From positions 310,001 to 374,000 of the forward strand of contig NZ_RKLT01000001.1 in assembly GCF_019599505.1 (NCBI RefSeq): a stretch of 64,000 nt of DNA, in the 5' to 3' direction. How positions within the stretch are numbered: the stretch's first letter is position 1; the number at the start of each line of letters is the position of its first letter. Made by a program: the position numbers and the translations under genes. This stretch comes from Haloarcula nitratireducens. Lineage in GTDB: Archaea; Halobacteriota; Halobacteria; Halobacteriales; Haloarculaceae. The notes below the pieces were generated by a model, which worked only from the letters and a program-made list of their open reading frames with translations, ran no database searches and was not told the DNA's origin. Of the stretch, positions 53,396-62,797 are shown in pieces.

Positions 53396-53848
53396 GTGCA
53401 AGAGTTCGAGCGCAAACAGCTCCTGGAGCGCATCGAACGGGAGGGCGCGACCGTCGGTGCCGAAATCCCCGACGAGATCACCGTCCAGGGAGAGGACATC
53501 GACCTGCGGTCGTTCGTCTTCGAGATCAAGCGTCGGGACACCGTCCCGGCCGGCGAGCGAGAGCGCGTCGAGCAGGCCAAGCGGAATCTGCGGCGCGAGC
53601 GCATCGAACGCAAGGAGCGCATCGAGGACGGCGAGGTGAGCTACGAGCGCGGCGAGGACCTGGCCGAGGCCGTCATCGGCATCGACCGGGCGCTGAACGC
53701 GCTCGAACAGCTCGGTCCCGCGAACCTCGAACAGGAGGCGAAGACGCAGGAGACCGCCGACCAGAAGCGCTGGATGAAGTTCCTGCGGAAGGCGCTGGGT
53801 CATCAGGACGCCGATTCCGGCACGGGCCGTGCCGGGCGAGGGAGATAG
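53396..53848 (+). CDS. Haloarchaeal protein of the DUF5788 type
   Basis: A 150-residue protein starting at GTG 53396 (VQEFERKQLLERIEREGATV); no ATG is available nearby. It contains ITVQGEDIDLRSFVFEIKRRDTVP, a basic coiled-coil-like segment (QAKRNLRRERIERKERIEDG) and IDRALNALEQLGP, then ETADQKRWMKFLRKALG. I recall these as family DUF5788, unknown function. The stop is one base before the polX ATG, so both are co-transcribed, hinting at a DNA-repair link. Confidence 0.8.
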   Translation: MQEFERKQLLERIEREGATVGAEIPDEITVQGEDIDLRSFVFEIKRRDTVPAGERERVEQAKRNLRRERIERKERIEDGEVSYERGEDLAEAVIGIDRALNALEQLGPANLEQEAKTQETADQKRWMKFLRKALGHQDADSGTGRAGRGR

Positions 53849-53849
53849 C

Positions 53850-55592
53850 ATGAGCCGGAACGACGAGATCGCCAACCGACTGGAGGAGTTCGCCGACCTG
53901 CTGGAGGCACAGGGCGTCGAGTACAAACCCCGGACCTACCGGCGCGCGGCCGAGAACATCCGCGACTACCCCGCCGCCGTCGAGGGGCTCGCCGCGGAGG
54001 GCGAAGACGCCGTCGGCGAGATCGACGGCGTCGGCGACGCGATCTCCTCGAAAGTCGTCGAGTACTTCGAGACGGGCGAAATCGAAGAACTGGTCGAACT
54101 CCGCGCCGACCTCCCCGTCGAGATGGAAGCGCTGACCGCCGTCGAGGGCGTCGGCCCGAAGACGGTCGGGACGCTGTACGAGGAACTCGGTATCACGACC
54201 CTCGACGAACTGGAAGCGGCGGCCGAGGCCGGCGAGATACGGGCGGTCGAAGGGTTCGGCGAGAAGACCGAGCAGAACATCCTCGACAACGTCGACTTCG
54301 CTCGCGAGGCCCACGAGCGGGCGCTGCTCGGCGAGGCCCGACCCTACGGCGAGCGCGTCGAGACCTACATGAGCGACGTCTCCGGCGTCGAGAAGTGCGC
54401 GCTGGGCGGTTCGATACGCCGCTGGAAGCCGACCATCGGCGACGTGGACGTCCTCGTCGGCAGCCGCGACGACGCGGAAATCGTCGAGGCCTTCACCGAC
54501 TGGCCGGAGGTCGACCGGGTCATCGAGTCCGGCGAGACGAAGGCGAGCGTCTACGCGGGCGAGGACGACGTCCGCGTGGACCTGCGCGTCGTCGTCCCCG
54601 AGGAGTTCGGCGCGGCCCTGCAGTACTTCACCGGGAGCAAGGACCACAACGTCGCCGTCCGCAACCGCGCAATCGAGCGGGACCTGAAGGTCAACGAGTA
54701 CGGCGTCTTCGACGTGGAAGGCGTCGAGGACGACGGCCAGCGAGCGGGCGAGCGGGTCGCCGGCGAAACCGAGGAGGGCGTCTACGAGGCCCTCGATATG
54801 GCGTGGATGGCCCCCGAGCTACGGGAGAACCGCGGCGAGGTGGAGGCCGCGGCGAACGATTCCCTCCCGGACCTCCTCGAAGAGGGGGACGTCCGCGGCG
54901 ACCTCCACACTCACACGGAGTGGTCCGACGGGGGCCACACGATCGCGGAGATGGTCGAGGGAGCCGCCGACTTCGGCCACGACTACATCGCGATCTCGGA
55001 CCACGCGACGGGACCGGGAATGGTCGGCGGCGTCGGCGTCTCCGACGAGGAGCTGCGCGAGCAGTTGGAAGAGGTCGAAGCCGTCGCCGCCGAAGCGGAC
55101 ATCGACGTGTTCAGCGGCGTCGAGGCCAACGTCGCGGAGGACGGCAGCATCTCCGTCGCCGACGACCTCCTGGCCGAACTCGACTGCGTGGTCGCCTCGC
55201 CGCACGCCGCCCTCGACGGCGACGGGACCGACCGGCTCGTCGCGGCCGCCGAGCATCCCGAGGTGAACGTCATCGGTCACCCGACGGGACGGTTTCTGAA
55301 CCGCCGCCCGGGACTGGACCTCGACGTCGAGCGACTCGCCGAGGCGGCCGCCGAGAACGGAACCGCCTTGGAGGTCAACGCCAGCCCCGCCCGGCTGGAC
55401 CTCTCCGGGGCGGCGGTCAAGCAGGCCGTCGAGGCCGGGGCGACCATCGTCATCGACACGGACGCCCACAGCCCCGGCAACTTCGAGCAGATTCGCTACG
55501 GCGTCCACACGGCCCGGCGCGGCTGGGCCGGGGCCGCCGACGTCCTCAACGCGCGGGACGCCGACGGCGTCCGGGAGTTCCTCGATGCGTGA
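53850..55592 (+). CDS. polX: DNA polymerase/3'-5' exonuclease PolX
   Basis: A 580-residue family X polymerase. Residues ~1-85 form the 8-kDa/HhH domain, and VEGVGPKTVGTLYEELGI is a second HhH. GGSIRRWKPTIGDVDVLVG near residue 190 carries the polymerase aspartates. A C-terminal PHP domain starts with DLHTHTEWSDGGHT (residue ~351), then ISDHATGPGM, ASPHAALDG, GHPTGR and DTDAHSP, giving exonuclease/AP-endonuclease metal sites. It acts in base excision repair. ATG 53850 is used; seven further codons upstream are unlikely. Confidence 0.95.
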   Translation: MSRNDEIANRLEEFADLLEAQGVEYKPRTYRRAAENIRDYPAAVEGLAAEGEDAVGEIDGVGDAISSKVVEYFETGEIEELVELRADLPVEMEALTAVEGVGPKTVGTLYEELGITTLDELEAAAEAGEIRAVEGFGEKTEQNILDNVDFAREAHERALLGEARPYGERVETYMSDVSGVEKCALGGSIRRWKPTIGDVDVLVGSRDDAEIVEAFTDWPEVDRVIESGETKASVYAGEDDVRVDLRVVVPEEFGAALQYFTGSKDHNVAVRNRAIERDLKVNEYGVFDVEGVEDDGQRAGERVAGETEEGVYEALDMAWMAPELRENRGEVEAAANDSLPDLLEEGDVRGDLHTHTEWSDGGHTIAEMVEGAADFGHDYIAISDHATGPGMVGGVGVSDEELREQLEEVEAVAAEADIDVFSGVEANVAEDGSISVADDLLAELDCVVASPHAALDGDGTDRLVAAAEHPEVNVIGHPTGRFLNRRPGLDLDVERLAEAAAENGTALEVNASPARLDLSGAAVKQAVEAGATIVIDTDAHSPGNFEQIRYGVHTARRGWAGAADVLNARDADGVREFLDA

Positions 55593-56049
55593 GGCGAGCG
55601 GGCGAGACCCGCTCTTGCTCGACGCGATGCTCGGGAAACTGGCGTCGTATCTCCGAATGTGCGGCTACGACGCCGCCTACTCGCTGGACCGCGACGCCGA
55701 GGACGACGACGCGATGCTCGCGCTCGCCCACACCGAGGGTCGCCGCCTCGTGACCCGCGACGAGGAGCTGGCGAGGCAGGCACCCGACGCGGTGTTGCTC
55801 ACCGAGCGCGAAGTCGAGGCGCAACTGCGGGAACTGGCGGCGGCCGGGTTCGACCTCGAACTGACCGAGGAACCGGCCCGCTGTGGCACCTGTAACGCGC
55901 CCGTCGAGCGCGTCGACCGGACGGAGCCGACGCCCGACTACGCGCCCGACCCCGCCGACGCGGGCGTCTGGCGATGTCGCGACTGCGGACAGCACTTCTG
56001 GCGCGGCAGCCACTGGGACGACGTGGCCGACACCGTCGCCGAGCTGTAG
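55585..56049 (+). CDS. Mut7-C RNase domain protein
   Basis: A 154-residue protein. DAMLGKLASYLRMCGYDAAYSLDRDAEDDDAML and GRRLVTRDEELAR are the PIN-like Mut7-C motifs with conserved acidic residues. A C-terminal zinc ribbon has CGTC and CRDCGQ with WRGSHW. It is a predicted RNase. Its start overlaps the polX end by 8 bp, so it is in the repair operon. Confidence 0.9.
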   Translation: MREASGRDPLLLDAMLGKLASYLRMCGYDAAYSLDRDAEDDDAMLALAHTEGRRLVTRDEELARQAPDAVLLTEREVEAQLRELAAAGFDLELTEEPARCGTCNAPVERVDRTEPTPDYAPDPADAGVWRCRDCGQHFWRGSHWDDVADTVAEL

Positions 56050-56054
56050 TCTGG

Positions 56055-57194
56055 TCACCCCCGGAGCGCCTCGACCGGCGGCTCCCACGCCGCGCGGTAC
56101 GCGGGGTAGAGCCCGCCGACGAGCGCGACGAAGACGCCGAAGGCGAACGCGCCGAGCGGGACGACGGCGTTGCCGGGCAGCAACACCGCCCACAGCGGCA
56201 GTTCGGTCTGCGTGGCCGTGACGACGACGGCGGCGGTGCCGAGAATCGCGCCGACCGCGCCGCCGACGACTCCCAGCAGCGCCGCCTCCACGAGCAGCGT
56301 TCGGAGGACCTGCCGCCGGTGGACGCCGACCGCTCGGAGGACGCCGATCTCGCCCCGGCGCTCGGAGACGGACATCAGCATCACGTTGAAGATGCTGACG
56401 CCGGCGACCACCAGCGAGACGCCGGCCACGGCGAGTAAGAAGCCGTTCAGAAGGTCGAAGAACTCCGCGATCTGGTCGAGGACGCTCGTCAGCGAGAAGA
56501 CGCTGACCCGCTCTTGCCGGGCGTTCAGCCGCCGTTCGACGCCGTCGACGACGGCCCGCGCGTCGGCCGCCGAGTCCGCCCGGACGACCACCTGTGAGAA
56601 GCCCTGCGTGGCGAACTCGCGGGGCGGGAGAATCACCGCCGAATCGGGCTGGAGCGGCGAGATGCTCTGCACTTCGGGGAGGACGCTGACGACGCGGTAC
56701 TCGTTCTCCTCGACGGTTATCGTGCTGCCGACTCGCAGCGAGAGGTCCGCGGCGAGGTCCGCGCCGACGATGGCTCCCTGTCGGTGAAACGCCGGGACGG
56801 CGTCGCTCCCGTCGCCGAACAGCGCTCGCGGGCTGTCGGTGCCGTACACCTGCGCGACGGTCTGTGCACCGTTGGCGCGCACCGATCCGCCGGTGGCCTT
56901 CAGCGGCACGACCGTTCCGCGCCCGTCCGCGGCCCGCCGAATCGCCGCGAGGTCGCGGGCGTCCAGCGACTCCCGGTCGCTCTCGCTCGCGGGGCTGACG
57001 ATGACCTGGTCGCCGAGGCCGCCAAGTTCCTCCGTCGCGGCGGCGCTCAGCGCGTTCCCGAGCAGGCCGAGCGTGACGACGGCGAAGACGCCGATGACGA
57101 TGCCGAGCGCCGCGAGCGCCGCCCGCAGTCGCTGTCTCGAGAGGTTCCGCGTCGCCAGCGACAGCGCCGGGAACCGCCGGCCGTTCCTATCCAC
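56055..57194 (-). CDS. MacB/LolC-type ABC transporter permease
   Basis: A 379-residue permease with one N-terminal span, a ~220-residue outer domain (MacB_PCD), and three C-terminal spans (FtsX domain). LATRNLSRQRLRAALAALGIVIGVFAVVTLG is typical of the N-terminus, and SVSERRGEIGVLRAVGVHRRQVLRTLLVEAALLG of the coupling loop. Partner of the ATPase at 57187, overlapping by 8 bp. Probably transports lipids, peptides or surface proteins, not determined. Confidence 0.92.
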   Translation of the reverse strand: MDRNGRRFPALSLATRNLSRQRLRAALAALGIVIGVFAVVTLGLLGNALSAAATEELGGLGDQVIVSPASESDRESLDARDLAAIRRAADGRGTVVPLKATGGSVRANGAQTVAQVYGTDSPRALFGDGSDAVPAFHRQGAIVGADLAADLSLRVGSTITVEENEYRVVSVLPEVQSISPLQPDSAVILPPREFATQGFSQVVVRADSAADARAVVDGVERRLNARQERVSVFSLTSVLDQIAEFFDLLNGFLLAVAGVSLVVAGVSIFNVMLMSVSERRGEIGVLRAVGVHRRQVLRTLLVEAALLGVVGGAVGAILGTAAVVVTATQTELPLWAVLLPGNAVVPLGAFAFGVFVALVGGLYPAYRAAWEPPVEALRG

Positions 57195-57882
57195 GGCGAA
57201 TCACTCCGTCGACGAGTTCGACGGTGCGGTCGGCGTACTCGGTGACGAGGTCGTCGTGCGTGACCGCGACCACGCCGACGTCGTCTTCGTCGGTGATGCG
57301 ACGGAACTCTTCGAGGATGCGCTTTCCCGTCTCGCGGTCTAAGTTGCCTGTCGGTTCGTCGGCCAGCAGGACCGACGGTTCGTTGACGAGCGCGCGAGCG
57401 ATGGCGACGCGTTGTTTCTGCCCGCCCGATAGCTCGTCGGGCGTGTGGTCAAGTCGGTCGCCAAGTCCCATCCGCTCCAGCAGGTCATGCGCCCGGTCGG
57501 TGGCGTCGCCGGGGAGGAAGGCGGTCGGCAGGCGGACGTTCTCCAGCGCGGTCAGCGTCGGCAGGAGGTGGAACTCTTGGAAGACGAACCCCAGCGACTC
57601 CCTACGGGCGTCGGTGCGCTGGGCCTCCGTCAGCCCCGTCGTCGGCTCCCCGCCGAGTTCGACCCGCCCGCTCGTCGGTTCGTCCAGCAGGCCGAGGACG
57701 TTGAGCATCGTGCTCTTCCCGCTCCCGCTCGGGCCGACGACGGCGACGACTTCCCCGCGGGCGACGGCGAAGTCGACGTGCGAGAGCGCGACCACCACGC
57801 CACCGCCGCCGCTGTCGTAGCGCTTGCCCACGTCGACGAGGCGGAGCGGCGGCACCGGTTCGACCCCGTTATTCCAGTTCAT
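57187..57882 (-). CDS. LolD/MacB-type ABC transporter ATP-binding protein
   Basis: A 231-residue ATPase: Walker A GPSGSGKST, signature LSGGQKQR, Walker B VLLADEPTGNLD, H-loop VAVTHDD. FVFQEFHLLPTLTALENVRLP is the LolD-type Q loop. The start at 57882 (MNWNNGVEPVPP) is used; it overlaps the end of the surface protein gene by 4 bp. Forms one exporter with the permease downstream. Confidence 0.93.
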   Translation of the reverse strand: MNWNNGVEPVPPLRLVDVGKRYDSGGGGVVVALSHVDFAVARGEVVAVVGPSGSGKSTMLNVLGLLDEPTSGRVELGGEPTTGLTEAQRTDARRESLGFVFQEFHLLPTLTALENVRLPTAFLPGDATDRAHDLLERMGLGDRLDHTPDELSGGQKQRVAIARALVNEPSVLLADEPTGNLDRETGKRILEEFRRITDEDDVGVVAVTHDDLVTEYADRTVELVDGVIRRG

Positions 57883-59453
57883 CGGCCCCGCGAACGGCGG
57901 ACAAACAGCGCGAGAGCGACGGCGACCACCAGCGCCACCACTACCGCGAGGCCGATACCGAGCGTCCGCCAATCCCGCCCGTCGCCGTCGTCCGCGGGCG
58001 GAAGCGGGACCTGTACGGTGTCGGTGACGCGGTCCCCGCCGACGGCGTAGTCGAGTCGGACCGTCACCGCCGTCGCGTTCGCCGTATCGGCCCGTGCCGT
58101 CAGCTCGAAGGGCGCGAACTCGCTACCGGCGACGGTACCCACGAAGTAGTCGCGCTGGGGGTACGCCGGCCGGACGTGCTCCGTCGGCGAGACGGCGACG
58201 ACGGCGCTCGTCACCTCGCCGTCGCCGGTGTTGGCGAGGTTGCCGTCCACGGTCACCTGTCCGTCCTCCGTAACCGAGACGTCGAGGCCGGTGACGGTGG
58301 CGTCGCCGCGGGCGACGCGGTAGTCGTAGACGGCCGCGCTCTCCGCTCGCTGGTCCGACGCGTCGTATCCCGCGACGAACCGGACGCCGTCAGCGGCCGG
58401 AACGGTCGAGAGGTCGACGGTGACCGTCGCCGACTCGCCCGGCGCGAGCGCGTCGCCGACGGCGATTCGCCCGACCGACGGCAGCGTCTCCCCCTCCGTC
58501 GTCTCCCCGGCGAGAACGATCCGTTCGACCGGCGTATTGCCGAAGTTGGTCACGGTCACGTCGACCAGCGACTCGCTCTCCCCGTCGCTCTCGCCCGATT
58601 GAGGACGGAGCGCGCCGCCGTCACCGCCGCCCAACAGCCCCGAAAGTCCGCCGGTCACCTGCGCGGCGTCGTCGGTCTGTGCCCGCTGGACGCGAACGCC
58701 CACGTCCGTCGAGAGCGGCGCGACCGGGACTGTCCGCGTCGCCGTCGCCGTCCGTTCGACACCGGCGGCCGTCGTGTACGTCGTTGTCAGCTCGATCGAC
58801 GTTTCACCGGGCGAGGCGGCCCGGACCGAGAAGTTCCGCGTCGCGGACCCGCCGGCGGCCAGCGTCGGGACGGTCCGTCGCGTGCGCTCGCCGGTCTCGG
58901 GGTTCGTCACCCGCAGTTCGACGCCTCGGAGCGGTGCCGTCGTCGGGTTCGAGACGACGGCCCGTATCGGCGTCTCCGCGCCGGCCACGAGGCCCGTCGT
59001 CCGGAGTTCGACCTGTGGCCGGCCGCGCTCGACGCCGACCGTCAGCGGTCGGGCCGCCCGCGTCCGTTCGCCGTCGCTGTCGGTCCCGACGGCGACGATT
59101 CTGAGGTCGTAGGACCGAGGCTCCGCGACGGTGAAGGCGACCGGAACCGTCAGCGTCTCGCCGGGCGAGAGGCGGCCGAGGTCGGTCGCCGTCCCGAGGA
59201 CTTCCCCCGTCTCCTCGTCGCGGACGGCCACCTCCTCTACGGTCAGCGGGGTGTCGCTCCCCGCCGAGAGCCGAATCGTCGTCTCGGCGGTCATCGGCGC
59301 GCCGGCGGTGGGCGTCGCGGGCGTGACGGTCGCGTCCGTCAGCGCGAGGCGAGCGTCGGCCGCGGCAACCGGGCCGACGGCGACGGCGGCGGCGGCGAGC
59401 GATCCGACGACGAAGAGGGCGACTGCGGCCGTGAGGCGGGCGCGCGAGATCAC
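57879..59453 (-). CDS. Surface-anchored CARDB-like protein of ABC exporter operon
   Basis: A 524-residue exported protein. A Sec-type signal (residues ~8-32, cut near AAADA) is followed by repeated beta-sandwich units of CARDB/NEW3 type (TNFGNTPVERIVLAGETTEGETLPSVG and similar at 3-4 places), then a C-terminal membrane span (IGLAVVVALVVAVALALFV) and RRSRGR end. It should sit outside the cell, tethered by its C-terminus. First gene of an operon with the MacB-like ATPase and permease, so it may bind or present the exported substrate. Confidence 0.87.
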   Translation of the reverse strand: MISRARLTAAVALFVVGSLAAAAVAVGPVAAADARLALTDATVTPATPTAGAPMTAETTIRLSAGSDTPLTVEEVAVRDEETGEVLGTATDLGRLSPGETLTVPVAFTVAEPRSYDLRIVAVGTDSDGERTRAARPLTVGVERGRPQVELRTTGLVAGAETPIRAVVSNPTTAPLRGVELRVTNPETGERTRRTVPTLAAGGSATRNFSVRAASPGETSIELTTTYTTAAGVERTATATRTVPVAPLSTDVGVRVQRAQTDDAAQVTGGLSGLLGGGDGGALRPQSGESDGESESLVDVTVTNFGNTPVERIVLAGETTEGETLPSVGRIAVGDALAPGESATVTVDLSTVPAADGVRFVAGYDASDQRAESAAVYDYRVARGDATVTGLDVSVTEDGQVTVDGNLANTGDGEVTSAVVAVSPTEHVRPAYPQRDYFVGTVAGSEFAPFELTARADTANATAVTVRLDYAVGGDRVTDTVQVPLPPADDGDGRDWRTLGIGLAVVVALVVAVALALFVRRSRGR

Positions 59454-59553
59454 TATCTGTAGGGCTACGGGCTCGAACGGTCAAATATCGTTCGCCGGGC
59501 GCGATTGACCGACTCCAGAACGCTTGTAACACCGCTGGCGCTATGTGCGGGCA

Positions 59554-60033
59554 ATGACCCTCTCGGAGGAGGCCCGCGAGCGGCTCGCCAACATCGTCGA
59601 GCGCCAGCCGACGAAGAACGGCGAGTTACAGGAACTGTGGGACATGGAAAGCGGCAGCGAGGTCCACCAGTACCTCGAATCCGAACTGAAGGAGTACTAC
59701 TACCGCAACGAGGACAGCCTCATCTGTGCGACGCCGGAGGCGACGGCGCTGATAGACGGCGAGGACTCCGACCGCATCCAGACCATCACGGTCACGCCGT
59801 TGCAGGCCGCCATCGTCGACGTCGTCGCCGGTCCCGACGAGGAGAGCCAGAGCGTCGTCTCCGTGTTGCACGCCCTGCGCGACGCCGGCGAGGAGTCCGA
59901 CGTCAACGAGGTGCGGTCGGCGCTGCGGAGTCTCGCGGATAAGGGAATCGTCGAGACGGTCCAGAAGACGGTGCCGACCTTTCGGCTGGCCGTCGAGCGC
60001 GAGGACGTCGACGTCGAAGTCGTCGAGTCGTAG
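59554..60033 (+). CDS. DUF5797-like HTH protein
   Basis: A 159-residue soluble protein, starting MTLSEEARERLANIVE. It shows a winged-helix-like N-terminus (PTKNGELQELWDMESGSEVHQYLESELKEYYYR) and a second such unit (SVLHALRDAGEESDVNEVRSALRSLADKGIVETV). I recall this as family DUF5797 (name from memory). DNA binding is likely, target unknown. Its stop codon abuts the stop of the convergent gene at 60034 with no base between. Confidence 0.8.
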   Translation: MTLSEEARERLANIVERQPTKNGELQELWDMESGSEVHQYLESELKEYYYRNEDSLICATPEATALIDGEDSDRIQTITVTPLQAAIVDVVAGPDEESQSVVSVLHALRDAGEESDVNEVRSALRSLADKGIVETVQKTVPTFRLAVEREDVDVEVVES

Positions 60034-61065
60034 TCACTTCTCCGCGAGCCCCGGCCGGGACCGACGGCGACGCCGGTCGAGCAGCCGCTTGCTGGCCGCA
60101 CCGGGGCCGCCCTCGATGGGCCACCCGCGCGTGCGCCAGACTGGCGGTTCCGGTTCGTACTCGGGACAGGACCCGCGGCACTCTTTCTGCGTTGGCAGTC
60201 GCTCTTTGGCCGCACAGTGGGGATAGACGCCGGTCTCGTCGGCCCGCAACCGGAAGTGCCGACAGTCCGGACGCATCGTCTCCGCGTAGGCGCGCCAGCC
60301 GCGCTCGTACGCTCGCTCGGCGATCCCCAGTCGCTTCTCGGCCTTCCACTCGGGGTCGGCGTACTCGAAGCGGGCGGCGCTGGCCTCGTCCGTCGGTCGT
60401 TCGAGGATGCGAGTTCCGGGGTCGGAGACGGCGAGCGTCCGAGGCTGCCAGACCTGGTCGGCGGTGCCGCGCTCGGGGTCGACGGTCAGGACGCCCGCCG
60501 CGGCGGGGAAATCCGAGAGCAGTATCGGCTCGACGCGCTCGCCCGTCGCCGCCGTCGCCACCCACACCTCGTCCGCGAGTCCCAGGGCCACGTCGCGTTC
60601 GAGCTGGTCCGCGAGGTCTCGGGCGGCGCTCGCCGAGAGGTCCGGCTTGTTCTCGATGGCGACCACCCGCCGGAGCCAGTCGGGGTACTCCCGACGGCGA
60701 CGAATCTCGATGCGGTTGCCCCGTTTGCGCGTCTCGAGCGCGTCCCGGTCGGCGGCCTCGTGGATGGACTCGCGGACGTACCGCCACGGATAGCCGGGGT
60801 CCGGTAGCGCATCGCGGTAGAACTGCCAGTCTTCCGGTGCGTGTCGCAGGACGTGCAACAGGTCCGAGTCGAACGCCGACGCACCGAACTCGGCGCGCCG
60901 GCGCAGGCCGTCGGGGTCACATTCGAGAACCAGCGTGTCCCAGCGGCGGTACTTCGTCCCGAGTTGCCGGGCGACGAACACCGCCGAGTCGTCGCGCGCG
61001 GGCGACCACTCGCGCTCTGCCCACTGGCAGACGCACAGTTCGAACGCGAACTCGCTAGCCGTCAC
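60034..61065 (-). CDS. DUF5787-like protein with nuclease-like core
   Basis: A 343-residue protein, starting at GTG 61065 (VTASEFAFELCVCQWAERE). It has DTLVLECDP and VVAIENKPDLSASAARDLADQLERDVALGLADEVWVAT; the latter E-x-K arrangement resembles PD-(D/E)xK nuclease or restriction-like folds (inference). CRHFRLRADETGVYPHCAAKERLPTQKECRGSCPEY holds four Cys and could be an FeS or zinc site. I recall the family as DUF5787. Function unknown. Confidence 0.8.
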   Translation of the reverse strand: MTASEFAFELCVCQWAEREWSPARDDSAVFVARQLGTKYRRWDTLVLECDPDGLRRRAEFGASAFDSDLLHVLRHAPEDWQFYRDALPDPGYPWRYVRESIHEAADRDALETRKRGNRIEIRRRREYPDWLRRVVAIENKPDLSASAARDLADQLERDVALGLADEVWVATAATGERVEPILLSDFPAAAGVLTVDPERGTADQVWQPRTLAVSDPGTRILERPTDEASAARFEYADPEWKAEKRLGIAERAYERGWRAYAETMRPDCRHFRLRADETGVYPHCAAKERLPTQKECRGSCPEYEPEPPVWRTRGWPIEGGPGAASKRLLDRRRRRSRPGLAEK

Positions 61066-61117
61066 ACACTGACGAACCGCTTCTGGAATCTTATACTCCT
61101 CGGCGTGGCAGCCGAAC

Positions 61118-61537
61118 TCAGCTGTTGAGCACGCTGCCGAGTGCCCCGCCGATAGTGTAGCCGATCGGCGACATGAAGATGAGGCCGACGATGTTCGTGA
61201 GCGCGCCCAGCCCCGCGAGCATGGCCATACCGCCGGCCGCGTCGGGGTTGCTTCCGCCCACGCCCATGATGCCACCGAGGACGAACGACCCGGGGACGTA
61301 GATCACGTTGAACGCGACGGCGGCGATCATCCCCGTCACCAGTGCGAACTTGATGGCCGTTTTGGTGTCTTCGATAGTAGTGAACGCCGCCACGACGGCC
61401 GCGCCGAGGAGTATCTCCTTGAAGAAAGGGACGAAACGTACCAGGTTGAGAATCGGTACGAAGCCGGTCACCAGCAAGACGACGAAAATTGACGCTGTCG
61501 ACTTCTTGAATTCAGACTCGTTAAATCCGAATATCAT
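61118..61537 (-). CDS. Small polytopic membrane protein
   Basis: A 139-residue protein with about four hydrophobic segments and Gly-rich turns (GGIMGVGGSNPDAAGGMAML). N-terminal MIFGFNESEFKKSTAS is unlike neighbours. No family recognised. A TATA-like ATATTAAATA lies ~30-40 bp upstream on the minus strand. GC content is lower than in adjacent genes. Function unknown. Confidence 0.7.
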   Translation of the reverse strand: MIFGFNESEFKKSTASIFVVLLVTGFVPILNLVRFVPFFKEILLGAAVVAAFTTIEDTKTAIKFALVTGMIAAVAFNVIYVPGSFVLGGIMGVGGSNPDAAGGMAMLAGLGALTNIVGLIFMSPIGYTIGGALGSVLNS

Positions 61538-61687
61538 AATCCGACTGCTGTTATTCGAACGAGGTATTTAATATTATCTTTAAGTATTTCAGCTACACGA
61601 ATCGGGGTCGCCGCTTCTCGTGGCCGGTCGGCGGGAAACAGGGAACGACTGGCCGCGTTTCCCGCCCGCTCTTCGCTACGTACCGGT

Positions 61688-61942
61688 TCAGAGGTCGAGA
61701 AACTGCGCGTACACGTCGTAGAGATTGAACAACCAGTACGCGATACCGATCGGACCCAGAACCAGTCCGGCGACGCCCGCAGTTAGCAGCGTGATGGTAA
61801 ACGCGATGGCCCCGTAAAGCAGTCCGCCGACGAGTACGACTGCCCCCTCTTTGGTCCGCCCCTGATACAGCTGGCCTACGCCCGCGATGAAGAACGAGAG
61901 GACCAGCGCGATACCCAGACTATTTTCATTTTCTCCTGACAT
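61688..61942 (-). CDS. TM2-like small membrane protein
   Basis: An 84-residue protein from ATG 61942 (a GTG two codons earlier is possible). Two hydrophobic hairpins flank GVGQLYQGRTKEGAVVL, which matches the TM2-domain pattern G-G-xYxG---GxxxL. Ends with YWLFNLYDVYAQFLDL. TM2 proteins are of mostly unknown function. It is 176 bp from the preceding membrane protein gene. Confidence 0.72.
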   Translation of the reverse strand: MSGENENSLGIALVLSFFIAGVGQLYQGRTKEGAVVLVGGLLYGAIAFTITLLTAGVAGLVLGPIGIAYWLFNLYDVYAQFLDL

Positions 61943-62157
61943 ACTCACTACAAGCGCCAGTGGAGTCAGATATTAAACTTCCGGTACAATAAGGGAGAAA
62001 TATCGCTCGGACGCGCCCGAATGGCTAGAAGCAGGTGCTGGCCCCCGCCACCGTGCGGGCACTCAGTTCGACGACTGGAAACTGACGGTCAGAAACGCCG
62101 CGGCTGTCGACAGTTTGGACTGGCTACGCCGGCTCGGCCGAGCGAGTCGGTGTTCGC

Positions 62158-62592
62158 TTACTCCTCTTCGTCCTCCAGTCGCTCGTCCAGGAACTCGTGA
62201 GCGTCCTCCAGTATCTCCCGGGGCCCGTCCTGCGTGACGGTGTTGACCGCCTGATCGTAGTCGCGCCACTGCAGGTCGCGGTGTTCCGTCGATAGCTCTG
62301 CGGACGCCTCGAAGGACTTGGCGACGAACAGGTGGACCGTCTTGTGGATGGTGTTGCCGTTCGCTTCGAACACGTAGTCGTAGTCTTTGCGGAAACCGTC
62401 TAAAAGCCGGAAATCACCGATTCCGGCCTCCTCTTTCACTTCGCGTATGGCGGTCTGCTGGAGTTCCTCGTCGCCCTCGACGCCGCCCTTGGGGAATTCC
62501 CAATCACCGGGTCGGCTCTTGAGCAGGAGGTACTCCCGCCGGCCACGCGTATCGCGAAAGAGGATGGCTCCCGCGCTCGTGGCCTCTATCAT
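62158..62592 (-). CDS. Nudix hydrolase, Ap4A-hydrolase type
   Basis: A 144-residue Nudix protein. The box GGVEGDEELQQTAIREVKEEAGI fits GX5EX7REUXEEXGU with no deviations. N-terminal SAGAILFRDTRGRREYLLLKSRPGDWEFPKG and the later KTVHLFVA suggest bis(5'-nucleosyl)-tetraphosphatase. It would cleave Ap4A or similar compounds. Start at 62592 (MIEATSAGAIL). Confidence 0.91.
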   Translation of the reverse strand: MIEATSAGAILFRDTRGRREYLLLKSRPGDWEFPKGGVEGDEELQQTAIREVKEEAGIGDFRLLDGFRKDYDYVFEANGNTIHKTVHLFVAKSFEASAELSTEHRDLQWRDYDQAVNTVTQDGPREILEDAHEFLDERLEDEEE

Positions 62593-62797
62593 TACGAGAG
62601 GTTACTGCATGGGTACTTAAGAGAATATCGGAGACTGCGCGACGGCGACTCTCGTCGGCGAAGTCGGGCTGTGAACCCGGAGACCGCGGTCGGGGGCCGT
62701 ATCGCTGACGCGATTATTCTCCACGGTAGTACATCGCCCGACGGGTCGAACGCGAAACGGAGGGCCTTTTACGACTCGCCGGCGAGACTCTCCAGAG

